From the NCBI GenBank assembly GCA_023433775.1, contig JAEYTY010000094.1, positions 1 through 6,649 of the forward strand: a stretch of DNA of 6,649 nucleotides. Direction: 5' to 3'. Origin of the DNA: Pseudomonadota bacterium. Its GTDB lineage: Bacteria; Pseudomonadota; Alphaproteobacteria; Rhizobiales; Devosiaceae. The position numbers and the translations under genes were made by a program. Of this stretch, positions 1 through 5,378 are shown piece after piece. The notes beneath the pieces are model-generated. The model saw only the letters and a program-made list of their open reading frames with translations, searched no databases and was not told the DNA's origin. Position 1 is the first letter of the stretch. Every line of letters starts with the position of its first letter.

Positions 1-374
1 CCGTTCCCCTGCCTGACATTCTGATCAATTCAGATGATTATAACCGCGTTATGCTACTCGCGGAGCGATCCTTCGACACCAATCCCTATGTGTCGGCCTT
101 TCTGGAGCGGGAACTGAAGCGCGCCGAGGTTTGCGACCCCTGGGACCCGGCAGGTGTTTCCATGGGGCATCGCGTCATGTTTCGGCTCGATGACGAGCCG
201 CAGGTGCGTCTGGGCAAGCTGACCTATCCCAACCGGCCCTTCGGTGAACGCGGCAATGTGCCCATTCTCGGCCCCGTCGGCGCCGCGCTGATCGGTATGC
301 ACCGCAATTCCACCATCGAATGGCTGGATCAGGAGCGTATCCGCACGCTCACCGTGCTCGATTACGGCTGGTAA
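1..374 (+). CDS. Rnk-like / GreA-GreB family C-terminal domain protein (5' partial)
   Basis: This is the 3' part of a gene of the Rnk (regulator of nucleoside diphosphate kinase) / transcription-factor GreA-GreB C-terminal family. These small cytoplasmic proteins are thought to contact RNA polymerase. The reading frame is already open at position 3, and the residues ahead of the first ATG (position 51) look like the family's N-terminal stretch (PDILINSDDYNRVMLLAE). The true start is therefore probably just off the left edge, and the ATG at 51 is internal. A helical hairpin-like segment is followed by the typical C-terminal FKBP-like domain, with a VPILGPVGAALIGM core and a final strand (TLTVLDYGW). 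The stop codon at 372-374 overlaps the end of the convergent CPBP gene by 13 bases. The family call is from pattern recognition. Whether it acts like E. coli Rnk or is a divergent Gre-like protein cannot be told. Confidence 0.8.
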   Translation, partial: VPLPDILINSDDYNRVMLLAERSFDTNPYVSAFLERELKRAEVCDPWDPAGVSMGHRVMFRLDDEPQVRLGKLTYPNRPFGERGNVPILGPVGAALIGMHRNSTIEWLDQERIRTLTVLDYGW

Positions 375-1012
375 GCGGCAAAGCCGTTCCGGTCGAACAG
401 CACCCAGAAGGCAAAGAGATTGGTCAGCGCATGGGCGATGGCCACATAGAACACTGAGCCTGTGCGCCAGGCGACCCAGCTCCAGAACAGGCCCAGTGCC
501 GCCGCGCCGCCAATCAGCGCCACGGCGCCGCCGTCGAAAACAATGCCCGCGCTCAGCGCCAGCGGCACATGCCAGGCGGTGAACAGCACCCAGCCGAGCC
601 ACAGGCCAAGCCGGGGCTTGTCGCGGAACGTGCCGAGGAACCCGCCGCGCCATGCAATCTCTTCGAGTGGGCCGTTGATGGTTGCGATCAACAGCGCCAG
701 ATACATGCCGCCATTGCTGAGCATGGACGTGTTCGGCACGAAATTGACCACTGCCACCACGCAGACCTGCGCCAGCAAGAGCGGAATGATCCACCAGTCC
801 CGCCAGGGCAGCTTTTCTGAAAACAGCCCCCCATCATCGCCGGGCAGGGCGTGCAGTCCAATGACCGGCAGGCAGAAAAACAGCCAGTAAAAGGTCATAG
901 AGAAAAGGTAGCCGGCGCGGCTGTCCCACTGGGTCAGCGCCGGCACAATGAAAAACAGCGCCCCGATGAGAAGCGCCGCGTGGAGGATAAGGGCAAGTTG
1001 ACGGCGGGTCAC
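362..1012 (-). CDS. CPBP family intramembrane metalloprotease
   Basis: This is a hydrophobic protein of 216 residues in the CPBP (CAAX protease / bacteriocin-processing, Abi) family of integral-membrane proteases. The diagnostic motifs are present in order: EExxxR (E117, E118, R122 in GPLEEIAWRGG), a His in TAWHVPL (H148) and a further His in AIAHALTN (H194). These are the expected metal and catalytic residues. There are about six hydrophobic segments, the first at residues 6-26. I chose the GTG at 1012-1010 because it overlaps the upstream GNAT stop codon as GTGA and places the first membrane segment right at the N-terminus. A longer reading from 1141 would add 43 arginine-rich residues that merely shadow the GNAT gene. 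It is the last gene of the leuD cluster and is probably translated by coupling, as no clear ribosome binding site is seen. Its substrate is unknown. Confidence 0.85.
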   Translation of the reverse strand: MTRRQLALILHAALLIGALFFIVPALTQWDSRAGYLFSMTFYWLFFCLPVIGLHALPGDDGGLFSEKLPWRDWWIIPLLLAQVCVVAVVNFVPNTSMLSNGGMYLALLIATINGPLEEIAWRGGFLGTFRDKPRLGLWLGWVLFTAWHVPLALSAGIVFDGGAVALIGGAAALGLFWSWVAWRTGSVFYVAIAHALTNLFAFWVLFDRNGFAAYQP

Positions 1013-1443
1013 GACGAGCCCAGGCGTTTCTGGAAGAAAATGCGCCGTGACCCCGCCGGATGGTCCTCGATCGTGCCGAATTCGACAAATCCGAGGTCTC
1101 GGTAGAAGTCCGGCGCCTGAAAGGCAAAGGTATCGAGCCACATGCCGCCCAGGCCCTGCTGGCGGGCCCAGTCTTCGGCCTGCTGCATCAAGAGCCGGCC
1201 CAGACCTCGGCCGCGCAGCTCCGGCGCAACCGAAATGAACTGGATGAACATCCAGCCATAGAGCACATAGCCGGTGAGGCCACCCTGGATGGTGCCGGCC
1301 TCGTCCTTGAGAAGAAAACCATAGTCGCGGTAATTGCCGCCAGGCCGCTGGCCCTCGGCGGCGGCACCGAGAATGCCGACCACCGCCTCGATGTCGGAGG
1401 CGCCGGGCGCATCGACAAATTCGAGGCGGGGCGTGGCGGTCAC
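1009..1443 (-). CDS. GNAT family N-acetyltransferase
   Basis: This acetyltransferase of 144 residues has the Gcn5-related fold and would transfer acetyl from acetyl-CoA to an unidentified amine. Acetyl-CoA binding motif A is clear: IQFISVAPELRGRGLGRLLM, with the pyrophosphate-binding RGRGLG at residues 77-82. The motif B region (FYRDLGFVEFG, residues 113-123) is the usual Tyr/Phe-rich 'FYxxxGF' element. The length is normal for a single-domain GNAT. The start is a GTG at 1443-1441 that shares bases with the TGA of the upstream Rid gene (GTGA). The stop overlaps the next gene's GTG in the same way, so three proteins appear to be made by translational coupling from one mRNA. The substrate is not predictable from sequence. 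Its place after a Rid-family gene and leuD hints at small-molecule amine or metabolite repair, which is inference only. Confidence 0.88.
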   Translation of the reverse strand: MTATPRLEFVDAPGASDIEAVVGILGAAAEGQRPGGNYRDYGFLLKDEAGTIQGGLTGYVLYGWMFIQFISVAPELRGRGLGRLLMQQAEDWARQQGLGGMWLDTFAFQAPDFYRDLGFVEFGTIEDHPAGSRRIFFQKRLGSS

Positions 1444-1829
1444 GAACTGGCCGCGCCGATGCGGGCAGTGACCTCGATCTCGATCTTCATGCCTTCCTCG
1501 ATCATCTGCACGATCAGCATGGAAGCGGCGGGGCGGATGGAGCCGAAGACGGGGCCAACGGCCTTGACGACATCGTCCACATAGGAGCGGTCGCCGACAT
1601 AATAGACCACGCGAACCGTATCCTCGATGGACGAACCGGCTTCCTTGAGCGCCTTGTCGATGGTCGCCAGAGCGTTCTTCGCCTGCTCGCCAACGCTTTC
1701 GGGCATTTTCATCGTGGCATAATCATAGCCCGTCGTGCCGGACACATAGACAGTGTCTTCGTGGCGAACGGCACGGGAATAGCCAAAGGTGGCTTCGAAA
1801 GGCGAACCGGTGGAAACGCGCTGAACCAT
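1440..1829 (-). CDS. Rid family (RidA/YjgF/YER057c/UK114-like) protein, apparently non-classical
   Basis: This protein of 129 residues has the chorismate-mutase-like trimeric Rid fold. It has the family pattern throughout: an early VYVSGTTG strand (27-34), EQAKNALATIDKALKEAGSS (48-67), DTVRVVYYVGD (70-80) and the C-terminal EGMKIEIEVTA (112-122). Classical RidA hydrolyses reactive enamines/imines such as 2-aminoacrylate, which otherwise damage PLP enzymes including branched-chain aminotransferase. Aligning the shared KIEIE by eye places Ala102 where E. coli RidA has its catalytic Arg105. The nearest Arg is R99, three residues earlier (SIRPAAS). This suggests a Rid subfamily without RidA-type deaminase activity, so I assign no ridA symbol. 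It lies 23 bases downstream of leuD on the same strand and overlaps the GNAT start by 4 bases. A weak purine-rich AGAGAA precedes the ATG. Confidence 0.88.
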   Translation of the reverse strand: MVQRVSTGSPFEATFGYSRAVRHEDTVYVSGTTGYDYATMKMPESVGEQAKNALATIDKALKEAGSSIEDTVRVVYYVGDRSYVDDVVKAVGPVFGSIRPAASMLIVQMIEEGMKIEIEVTARIGAASS

Positions 1830-1852
1830 TGTGTTCTCTATTGAGCGAGGAA

Positions 1853-2458
1853 TTACAGCCAGGGCCGCTCGGCAGCCATCTTGCCCTCGAAAGACGAGAT
1901 GGACGGGTCCGATTTCAGCGTGCCGGCAATGTCGTCGAGGCCTTCAAGCAGGATCTGCTTGCGGCTGGGGTCGATGTCGAAATGCAGTGTGCCGCCATCG
2001 GGGCCGGAAATGGTCTGGGCCTCAAGATCGACGGTCAGCGTGGCGTTGGAGCCGCGATCGGCGTCGTCCAGCAAGAGCTTCAGCTGTTCGGGCGAAACGA
2101 CCAGCGGCAGGATGCCGTTCTTGAAGCAATTATTGTAGAAAATGTCGGCAAAGCTGGTGGAAATCACACAGCGGATGCCGAAATCCAGCAGCGCCCATGG
2201 CGCGTGCTCGCGGCTCGAACCACAGCCGAAATTGTCGCCCGCCACGATGATCGTGGCATTGCGATAGCCCGGCTTGTTCAGCACGAAATCGGGGTTCTCC
2301 GAGCCATCCTCATTATAGCGCATTTCCGAGAACAGGGCGGTGCCCAGACCGGTGCGCTTGATGGTCTTCAGATACTGCTTGGGAATGATCATGTCGGTGT
2401 CGATATTGATGATCGGCAGGGGCGCCGCGACACCGGTCAGGGTAGTGAATTTGTCCAT
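1853..2458 (-). CDS. leuD: 3-isopropylmalate dehydratase small subunit LeuD
   Basis: LeuD is the swivelling domain of isopropylmalate isomerase. With LeuC (not in this window) it converts 2-isopropylmalate to 3-isopropylmalate in leucine synthesis in the cytoplasm. Visible signatures are the N-terminal LTGVAAPLP, the substrate-loop region NIDTDMIIPKQYLKTIKR (residues 18-35), the aconitase-swivel core AGDNFGCGSSREHAPWALLD (73-92) and ADIFYNNCFKNG (104-115). I chose the ATG at 2458-2456. It gives 201 residues, matching rhizobial LeuD proteins that begin MDKF, and has a GAGG 11 bases upstream. An ATG at 2491 would add 11 non-conserved residues and has no ribosome binding site. A consensus-like CTTGAC (complement of 2512-2517) lies upstream, but I find no convincing -10 partner. 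leuD is the first gene of the minus-strand cluster. No leucine leader peptide is seen. Confidence 0.97.
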   Translation of the reverse strand: MDKFTTLTGVAAPLPIINIDTDMIIPKQYLKTIKRTGLGTALFSEMRYNEDGSENPDFVLNKPGYRNATIIVAGDNFGCGSSREHAPWALLDFGIRCVISTSFADIFYNNCFKNGILPLVVSPEQLKLLLDDADRGSNATLTVDLEAQTISGPDGGTLHFDIDPSRKQILLEGLDDIAGTLKSDPSISSFEGKMAAERPWL

Positions 2459-2521
2459 GGGGCTTTGAACCTCGCTATTGGCGACGGTCATCGCGCATAA
2501 GCAGGGTTTCGGTCAAGGCCA

Positions 2522-2543
2522 AACCGTACCGAAGCGTACGGTT
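2522..2543. promoter_or_regulatory. perfect 8-bp inverted repeat, candidate operator between leuD and acuI
   Basis: The arms AACCGTAC (2522-2529) and GTACGGTT (2536-2543) are exact reverse complements around the 6-base centre CGAAGC. The match extends to CC/GG outside if one extra A is skipped on the left. Size and symmetry fit an operator for a dimeric repressor such as a TetR-type protein. It lies between the divergent leuD and acuI genes and next to a CTTGAC -35-like box (complement of 2512-2517) for leuD. No T-run follows, so a terminator is unlikely. In Rhodobacter, acuI is controlled by the TetR-type repressor AcuR. The analogy is suggestive, but no regulator gene is present here. Confidence 0.45.
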
Positions 2544-2573
2544 GGACGGGGATGTGCAGGCATTTCGGGCCGA

Positions 2574-2597
2574 GGCATGTAATCATATGTCCATGCC
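2574..2597. promoter_or_regulatory. second, weaker dyad upstream of acuI
   Basis: GGCATG (2574-2579) and CATGCC (2592-2597) are reverse complements separated by 12 bases that contain the palindrome CATATG. It lies 67 bases upstream of the acuI ATG and could be a regulatory site. Six-base arms in GC-rich DNA are not strong evidence. The rest of the leuD-acuI gap (2459-2663) shows no gene, and I could not find a convincing -35/-10 pair for acuI. Confidence 0.2.
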
Positions 2598-2663
2598 CGG
2601 GATTGGCTTGTAAAAGTGAGTTGGGCGACTGACCCTGACGACCCCAACTGAACGGAGCCCGCC

Positions 2664-3640
2664 ATGAAGGCCACCTTATCGAGAAAACGGACGATGCGCA
2701 GACTGTTTCGCTGCGCGATGTGGGCATGGAATTGCCCGAGGGCGATGTGCTGGTCGATGTCGCCTATTCGACCTTGAACTATAAGGACGCGCTGGCGATC
2801 ACCGGGCGGGCGCCGGTGGTGCGGCGCTTTCCGATGGTGCCGGGCATCGATTTTACCGGCATTGTCGCCGAAAGCAGCCATCCCGATTTCGAGGCCGGTG
2901 ACCGGGTCGTGCTCAATGGCTGGGGTGTCGGGGAAAATCATTGGGGCGGCCTCGCCGAGCGTGCCCGCGTCAGTGGCGACTGGCTGGTGCCCCTGCCCGA
3001 AGGGATCGACCTGCGCCAGGCGGCCGCGATCGGCACGGCCGGCTATACCGCCATGCTCTGCGTGTTGGCGCTGGAGCGGAACGGGGTGACGCCGGACAAG
3101 GGCGAAATCGTCGTGAGTGGCGCGGCCGGGGGCGTGGGCAGCGTCGCGACGGCACTGCTGGCGGCGCGGGGTTATAAGGTGGCCGCGGTGACGGGCCGAG
3201 CCTCCGAAGCGGACTATCTGCGCGAACTGGGCGCTGACTCGGTGATCGACCTCGCCGAACTGACTGACAAGACCAGGCCGCTTGGCAAGGAACGCTGGGC
3301 CGGCGGCATTGATGTCGCGGGCAGCACAGTGCTCGCCAATATGCTCTCGATGATGCGCTATCGCGGCGTGGTGGCTGCCTGCGGCCTGGCGGCCGGCATG
3401 GACCTGCCGGCCTCAGTGGCGCCCTTCATCCTGCGCGGCGTCACGCTGGTCGGGGTCGATAGCGTGATGTGCCCCAGGCCTGATCGGTTGGAAGCATGGT
3501 CACGACTGGCCAGTGACCTCGATCTGAACAAGCTCGAGCAGATGATCACGGACCTGCCGCTGTCCGAAGTCATCGACACCGCGCCGAAATTTCTCGAGGG
3601 CGCCATACGCGGCCGCATCGTCGTGCCGATATCGGGCTGA
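2664..3640 (+). CDS. acuI: acrylyl-CoA reductase AcuI (YhdH-type MDR oxidoreductase), frameshifted near its start
   Basis: This medium-chain dehydrogenase/reductase resembles AcuI/YhdH, the NADPH-dependent enzyme that reduces toxic acrylyl-CoA to propionyl-CoA. Seen in the uninterrupted frame: the N-terminal catalytic GroES-like half (STLNYKDALAITG, RRFPMVPGIDFTGIV, LNGWGVGENHWGGLAERARV), then the Rossmann half with VVSGAAGGVGSVATALLAA and AAVTGRASEA, ending IRGRIVVPISG. No zinc-binding cysteine cluster is seen, as expected for this branch. The uninterrupted frame begins only at a GTG at 2720, giving 306 residues. A better start is the ATG at 2664, with GGAG at 2654-2657 six bases upstream. 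It encodes MKAT, then the frame must change by -1 near 2675 to continue as LIEKTDDAQTVSLRD into the downstream frame, giving 325 residues, about the length of E. coli YhdH. One base seems to be missing near 2671-2676. This may be a real mutation or a sequencing error. Confidence 0.9.
2671..2676 (+). other. acuI: apparent 1-base deletion (frameshift) in the acuI 5' end
   Basis: From the ATG at 2664 the frame reads MKAT and then departs into an unrelated peptide that stops after about 40 codons. One extra C in the CC run at 2674-2675 would join MKAT to LIEKTDDA and the rest of the conserved protein. The ribosome binding site, ATG and first codons are all intact. I see no classical slippery heptamer to suggest programmed frameshifting. 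Confidence 0.7.
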
Positions 3641-3641
3641 G
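3597..3641 (+). repeat. 45-bp direct repeat, copy A (3' end of acuI)
   Basis: These are the last codons of acuI (from within G-A-I-R-G-R-I-V-V-P-I-S-G to the stop) plus one base. It matches 4253-4297 at 41 of 45 positions, including an unbroken 25-base identical core (3603-3627) that contains the palindrome GCGGCCGC (3609-3616). The two copies bracket the GNAT gene. Confidence 0.9.
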
Positions 3642-3705
3642 GTAATGGCGGCAAGCGACTTTGTGCCACTGCTCCGTGCGCGACGTGGCGGTCTATAAGG
3701 CTTCC

Positions 3706-4239
3706 ATGACACAGACCACCATAACTCTCGCTCCTGCCAGCAATGATGACCTCCCGGCTTTCAAGAGGGAGTTGCAGGAGGCCTTTGCCCTGGCTGCGAT
3801 TGATGAATTTGGCGCGCTGCCGGATGGCCCCATCCCGTCCGACGACGTGCTGAACCAGTCGATCAGTGGCCCGAATGCCGAAGTGCTGCGCATCCTGCGT
3901 GATGGAGAAAAGGTCGGCGGTGCCGTCCTGACCATTGATCGGGCGTCAAACCACAATTCGCTGGACCTGTTTTTCCTCAAGGTCGGCGAGCATGGCAAAG
4001 GCATTGGACTGCAAGCCTGGCGCGCCATTGAGCAAAGGTACCCTGAGACGATCACCTGGCAGACGCATACGCCCTATTTCGAGAAGCGAAACATCCACTT
4101 CTACGTCAACAAGTGCGGCTTCAGGATCGTGGAGTTCTTCAACAAGCACCACCCCGATCCTCACGAATGCGACCCGGACGACATTGTCGGTAGCACCGGT
4201 GAAGCCTTCCAGTTTGAAAAGGTCATGCGCCGCCCGTAG
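3706..4239 (+). CDS. GNAT family N-acetyltransferase within a duplicated-acuI-end insertion
   Basis: This protein of 177 residues has the GNAT pattern: an N-terminal strand-helix unit (TITLAPASNDDLPAFKRELQ), a beta-hairpin (VLRILRDGEKVGGAVLTIDR, 60-79), motif A with LFFLKVGEHGKGIGLQAWRA (pyrophosphate loop about 95-101, HGKGIG), and motif B (NIHFYVNKCGFRIVEFFN, 129-146). The end, FQFEKVM, is common in stand-alone GNATs. The ATG at 3706 is preceded by AAGG (3697-3700) at a spacing of 5. A TTG at 3661 would add 15 residues but has no ribosome binding site. Substrate unknown. It differs from the other GNAT in this window (1009-1443). It lies 65 bases after acuI and between two copies of the acuI 3' end, so it probably arrived as an insertion. 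Its base composition looks somewhat less GC-rich than acuI by eye. Confidence 0.86.
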   Translation: MTQTTITLAPASNDDLPAFKRELQEAFALAAIDEFGALPDGPIPSDDVLNQSISGPNAEVLRILRDGEKVGGAVLTIDRASNHNSLDLFFLKVGEHGKGIGLQAWRAIEQRYPETITWQTHTPYFEKRNIHFYVNKCGFRIVEFFNKHHPDPHECDPDDIVGSTGEAFQFEKVMRRP

Positions 4240-4245
4240 GCGGCG
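4228..4245 (+). terminator. GC-rich hairpin spanning the GNAT stop codon
   Basis: CGCCGCC (4228-4234) pairs perfectly with GGCGGCG (4239-4245) around a CGTA loop, with a possible G-T pair outside. The TAG stop (4237-4239) lies in the loop and the first stem pair. It could slow or end transcription between the convergent GNAT and argC genes. There is no T-run after it on either strand, so it is not a classical intrinsic terminator. Confidence 0.35.
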
Positions 4246-4252
4246 TCACCCC

Positions 4253-4297
4253 AGGGCACCATACGCGGCCGCATCGTCGTGCCAATCGCGGGCTGAG
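4253..4297 (+). repeat. 45-bp direct repeat, copy B (relic acuI 3' end)
   Basis: This copy matches 3597-3641 with four substitutions. In the acuI frame it still reads G-T-I-R-G-R-I-V-V-P-I-A-G-stop, a plausible AcuI C-terminus in its own right. The differences are one silent Ile change (ATA to ATC, partly), one silent Pro change and two conservative changes (A to T, S to A). Its stop codon (4294-4296) lies 3 bases from the convergent argC stop (4300-4302). It is not part of any gene now, being cut off from the rest of acuI by the GNAT gene. Confidence 0.88.
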
Positions 4298-4299
4298 AA

Positions 4300-5253
4300 T
4301 TAGCCCTTGAGGCTCTCTCGCGCATCCACGCCGAGCATGATGTTGAGGTTCTGCACGGCGGCGCCCGAGGCGCCTTTGCCCAGATTGTCATAGACGGAAA
4401 TGATCACCGCCTGCGCTGCTGCCTCATTGGCAAAGACATGCAGGGTCATGGTGTTGGTGTCATTGTGCGTTTGCGGATCGAGCGCCGCGCTCTTGGCGAG
4501 CTCCGGATCGTAGGCCGCGACGCGCACAAAGCTGTCGGGAATGGCAGCGTAGAAATCGGCCAGCGCGGCGTGGAGCTGCTTGCCGGTCGGGATTTCAGCC
4601 GACATATCGAGATGCAGCGGCAGGGAATTGCACATGCCCTGCGCAAAATTGCCCACCACGGGCTCGAACAGCGGCGCGCGGGCGAGGCCGGAATAGGCCT
4701 GCATTTCGGGCAGGTGCTTGTGCTTGAAGGTGAGGCCATAGGGCGCGTATTGGCTGGCGCCGGCGCCCTGGGCTTCATACTCCTCGATCATCTGCCGACC
4801 GCCGCCGGAATAGCCCGAAATGCCGTGATAGCTCAGCGGGAAATCGGCCGGGATCAAATGCGCTTCGAGCAGCGGGCGCACCGAGGCAATCAGCCCCTGC
4901 GGCCAGCAGCCGGGATTGGCGACATAGCGTGCCCGGGCGATGGCGCCGGTCTGGTCCTTGTCCATTTCGGCAAAGCCATAGGCCCAGCCGTCGGCCACCC
5001 GGTGGGCGGTCGACGCGTCGATGACGCGCGTGGTGTCATTTTCGATCAGCCGCACGCTTTCCTTTGCCGCGTCATCGGGCAGGCAGAGGATAGCCACATC
5101 GGCAGCGTTCAGCAGGCGCTTGCGCTCATCCTGATCCTTGCGCTTTTCCGGGGCGATGGAGAGCACTTCAAGGTCGCGCCGGCCGGCCAGACGGTCACGG
5201 ATCTGCAGACCCGTGGTTCCAGCTTCGCCATCGATGAAAATCTTCGCGACCAT
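4300..5253 (-). CDS. argC: N-acetyl-gamma-glutamyl-phosphate reductase ArgC, type 2
   Basis: ArgC carries out the third step of arginine synthesis: NADPH-dependent reduction of N-acetyl-gamma-glutamyl phosphate to the semialdehyde, in the cytoplasm. At 317 residues it is the short, type-2 form common in Alphaproteobacteria. In order: a Rossmann start KIFIDGEAGTTGLQIRDRL (4-22), LCLPDDAAKES (57-67), the IDAST strand (78-82), the active site VANPGCWPQG with catalytic Cys116, the HGISGYSGGGRQ loop (143-154), the FKHKHLPEM region with the expected catalytic His (about 178-180), and GASGAAVQNLNIMLG near the C-terminus. The ATG at 5253 has AGGGAG about 8 bases upstream, and its N-terminus matches the family. 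It stands alone, convergent with the GNAT gene and divergent from deoD. The preceding promoter candidate is listed separately. No ArgR-type operator was recognised. Confidence 0.97.
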   Translation of the reverse strand: MVAKIFIDGEAGTTGLQIRDRLAGRRDLEVLSIAPEKRKDQDERKRLLNAADVAILCLPDDAAKESVRLIENDTTRVIDASTAHRVADGWAYGFAEMDKDQTGAIARARYVANPGCWPQGLIASVRPLLEAHLIPADFPLSYHGISGYSGGGRQMIEEYEAQGAGASQYAPYGLTFKHKHLPEMQAYSGLARAPLFEPVVGNFAQGMCNSLPLHLDMSAEIPTGKQLHAALADFYAAIPDSFVRVAAYDPELAKSAALDPQTHNDTNTMTLHVFANEAAAQAVIISVYDNLGKGASGAAVQNLNIMLGVDARESLKG

Positions 5254-5283
5254 TGGCAGGTCTCCCTTTATCCGGCGGGGCGT

Positions 5284-5312
5284 AAATGGGCCTGCTTTGC
5301 CGCGGCGTCAAG
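5284..5312 (-). promoter_or_regulatory. candidate sigma70-type promoter for argC
   Basis: On the minus strand, CTTGAC (complement of 5307-5312) is an exact alphaproteobacterial -35 consensus. A 17-base spacer follows, then CCATTT (complement of 5284-5289), which matches the weak CTATAT-type -10 at four of six bases. Transcription would start near 5277, leaving a leader of about two dozen bases before the argC ATG. No comparable promoter was found for deoD in the same gap. Confidence 0.45.
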
Positions 5313-5362
5313 CGCTTCGGCTCTGAGATTGTCTTTGCCAGTGCCCGATGGCATTGATTTGA

Positions 5363-5378
5363 CCAATTGGAAAAAAAA
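5363..5378 (+). other. CCAATTGG palindrome followed by an A8 tract in the deoD leader
   Basis: CCAATTGG (5363-5370) is a perfect 8-base palindrome, followed at once by eight adenines (5371-5378) and then the deoD ribosome binding site GAGG (5380-5383). An A-tract this long stands out in such GC-rich DNA. It may aid ribosome loading or bend the DNA. No function is shown by the sequence. Confidence 0.3.

Noticed and set aside
364..387. Inverted repeat ACGGCT/AGCCGT after the Rnk-like stop, as a terminator
   Set aside because: The arms are only 6 bases with a 12-base spacer and no T-run. A smaller CGGC-AAA-GCCG hairpin inside is equally weak.
54..794. Minus-strand open frame of 246 codons
   Set aside because: It runs opposite the Rnk-like gene and through the CPBP gene in another frame. 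The composition is Arg/His/Gly-rich with no family resemblance, while the CPBP frame carries all catalytic motifs.
1013..1141. N-terminal extension of the CPBP protease from an ATG at 1141
   Set aside because: The extra 43 residues overlap the GNAT gene and are Arg/Pro-rich, unlike a membrane protein start. The GTG at 1012 forms a GTGA overlap like the one just upstream.
1829..2500. Plus-strand open frame of 223 codons
   Set aside because: This is an exact shadow of leuD on the other strand, with no motif and no ribosome binding site.
2664..2720. Programmed ribosomal frameshifting in acuI
   Set aside because: The junction has no heptameric slippery sequence or evident downstream structure, and YhdH/AcuI proteins are not known to be frameshifted. 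A simple deletion or sequencing error is more likely.
3694..3699. TATAAG as a -10 box for the second GNAT gene
   Set aside because: It lies only 6 bases before the ATG and overlaps the ribosome binding site, and no -35 is found at the right distance.
3642..4252. Insertion sequence or integron cassette carrying the GNAT gene
   Set aside because: There is no transposase or integrase, no terminal inverted repeats and no attC-like structure. The flanking repeats are acuI ends, so I describe it only as an insertion of unknown mechanism.
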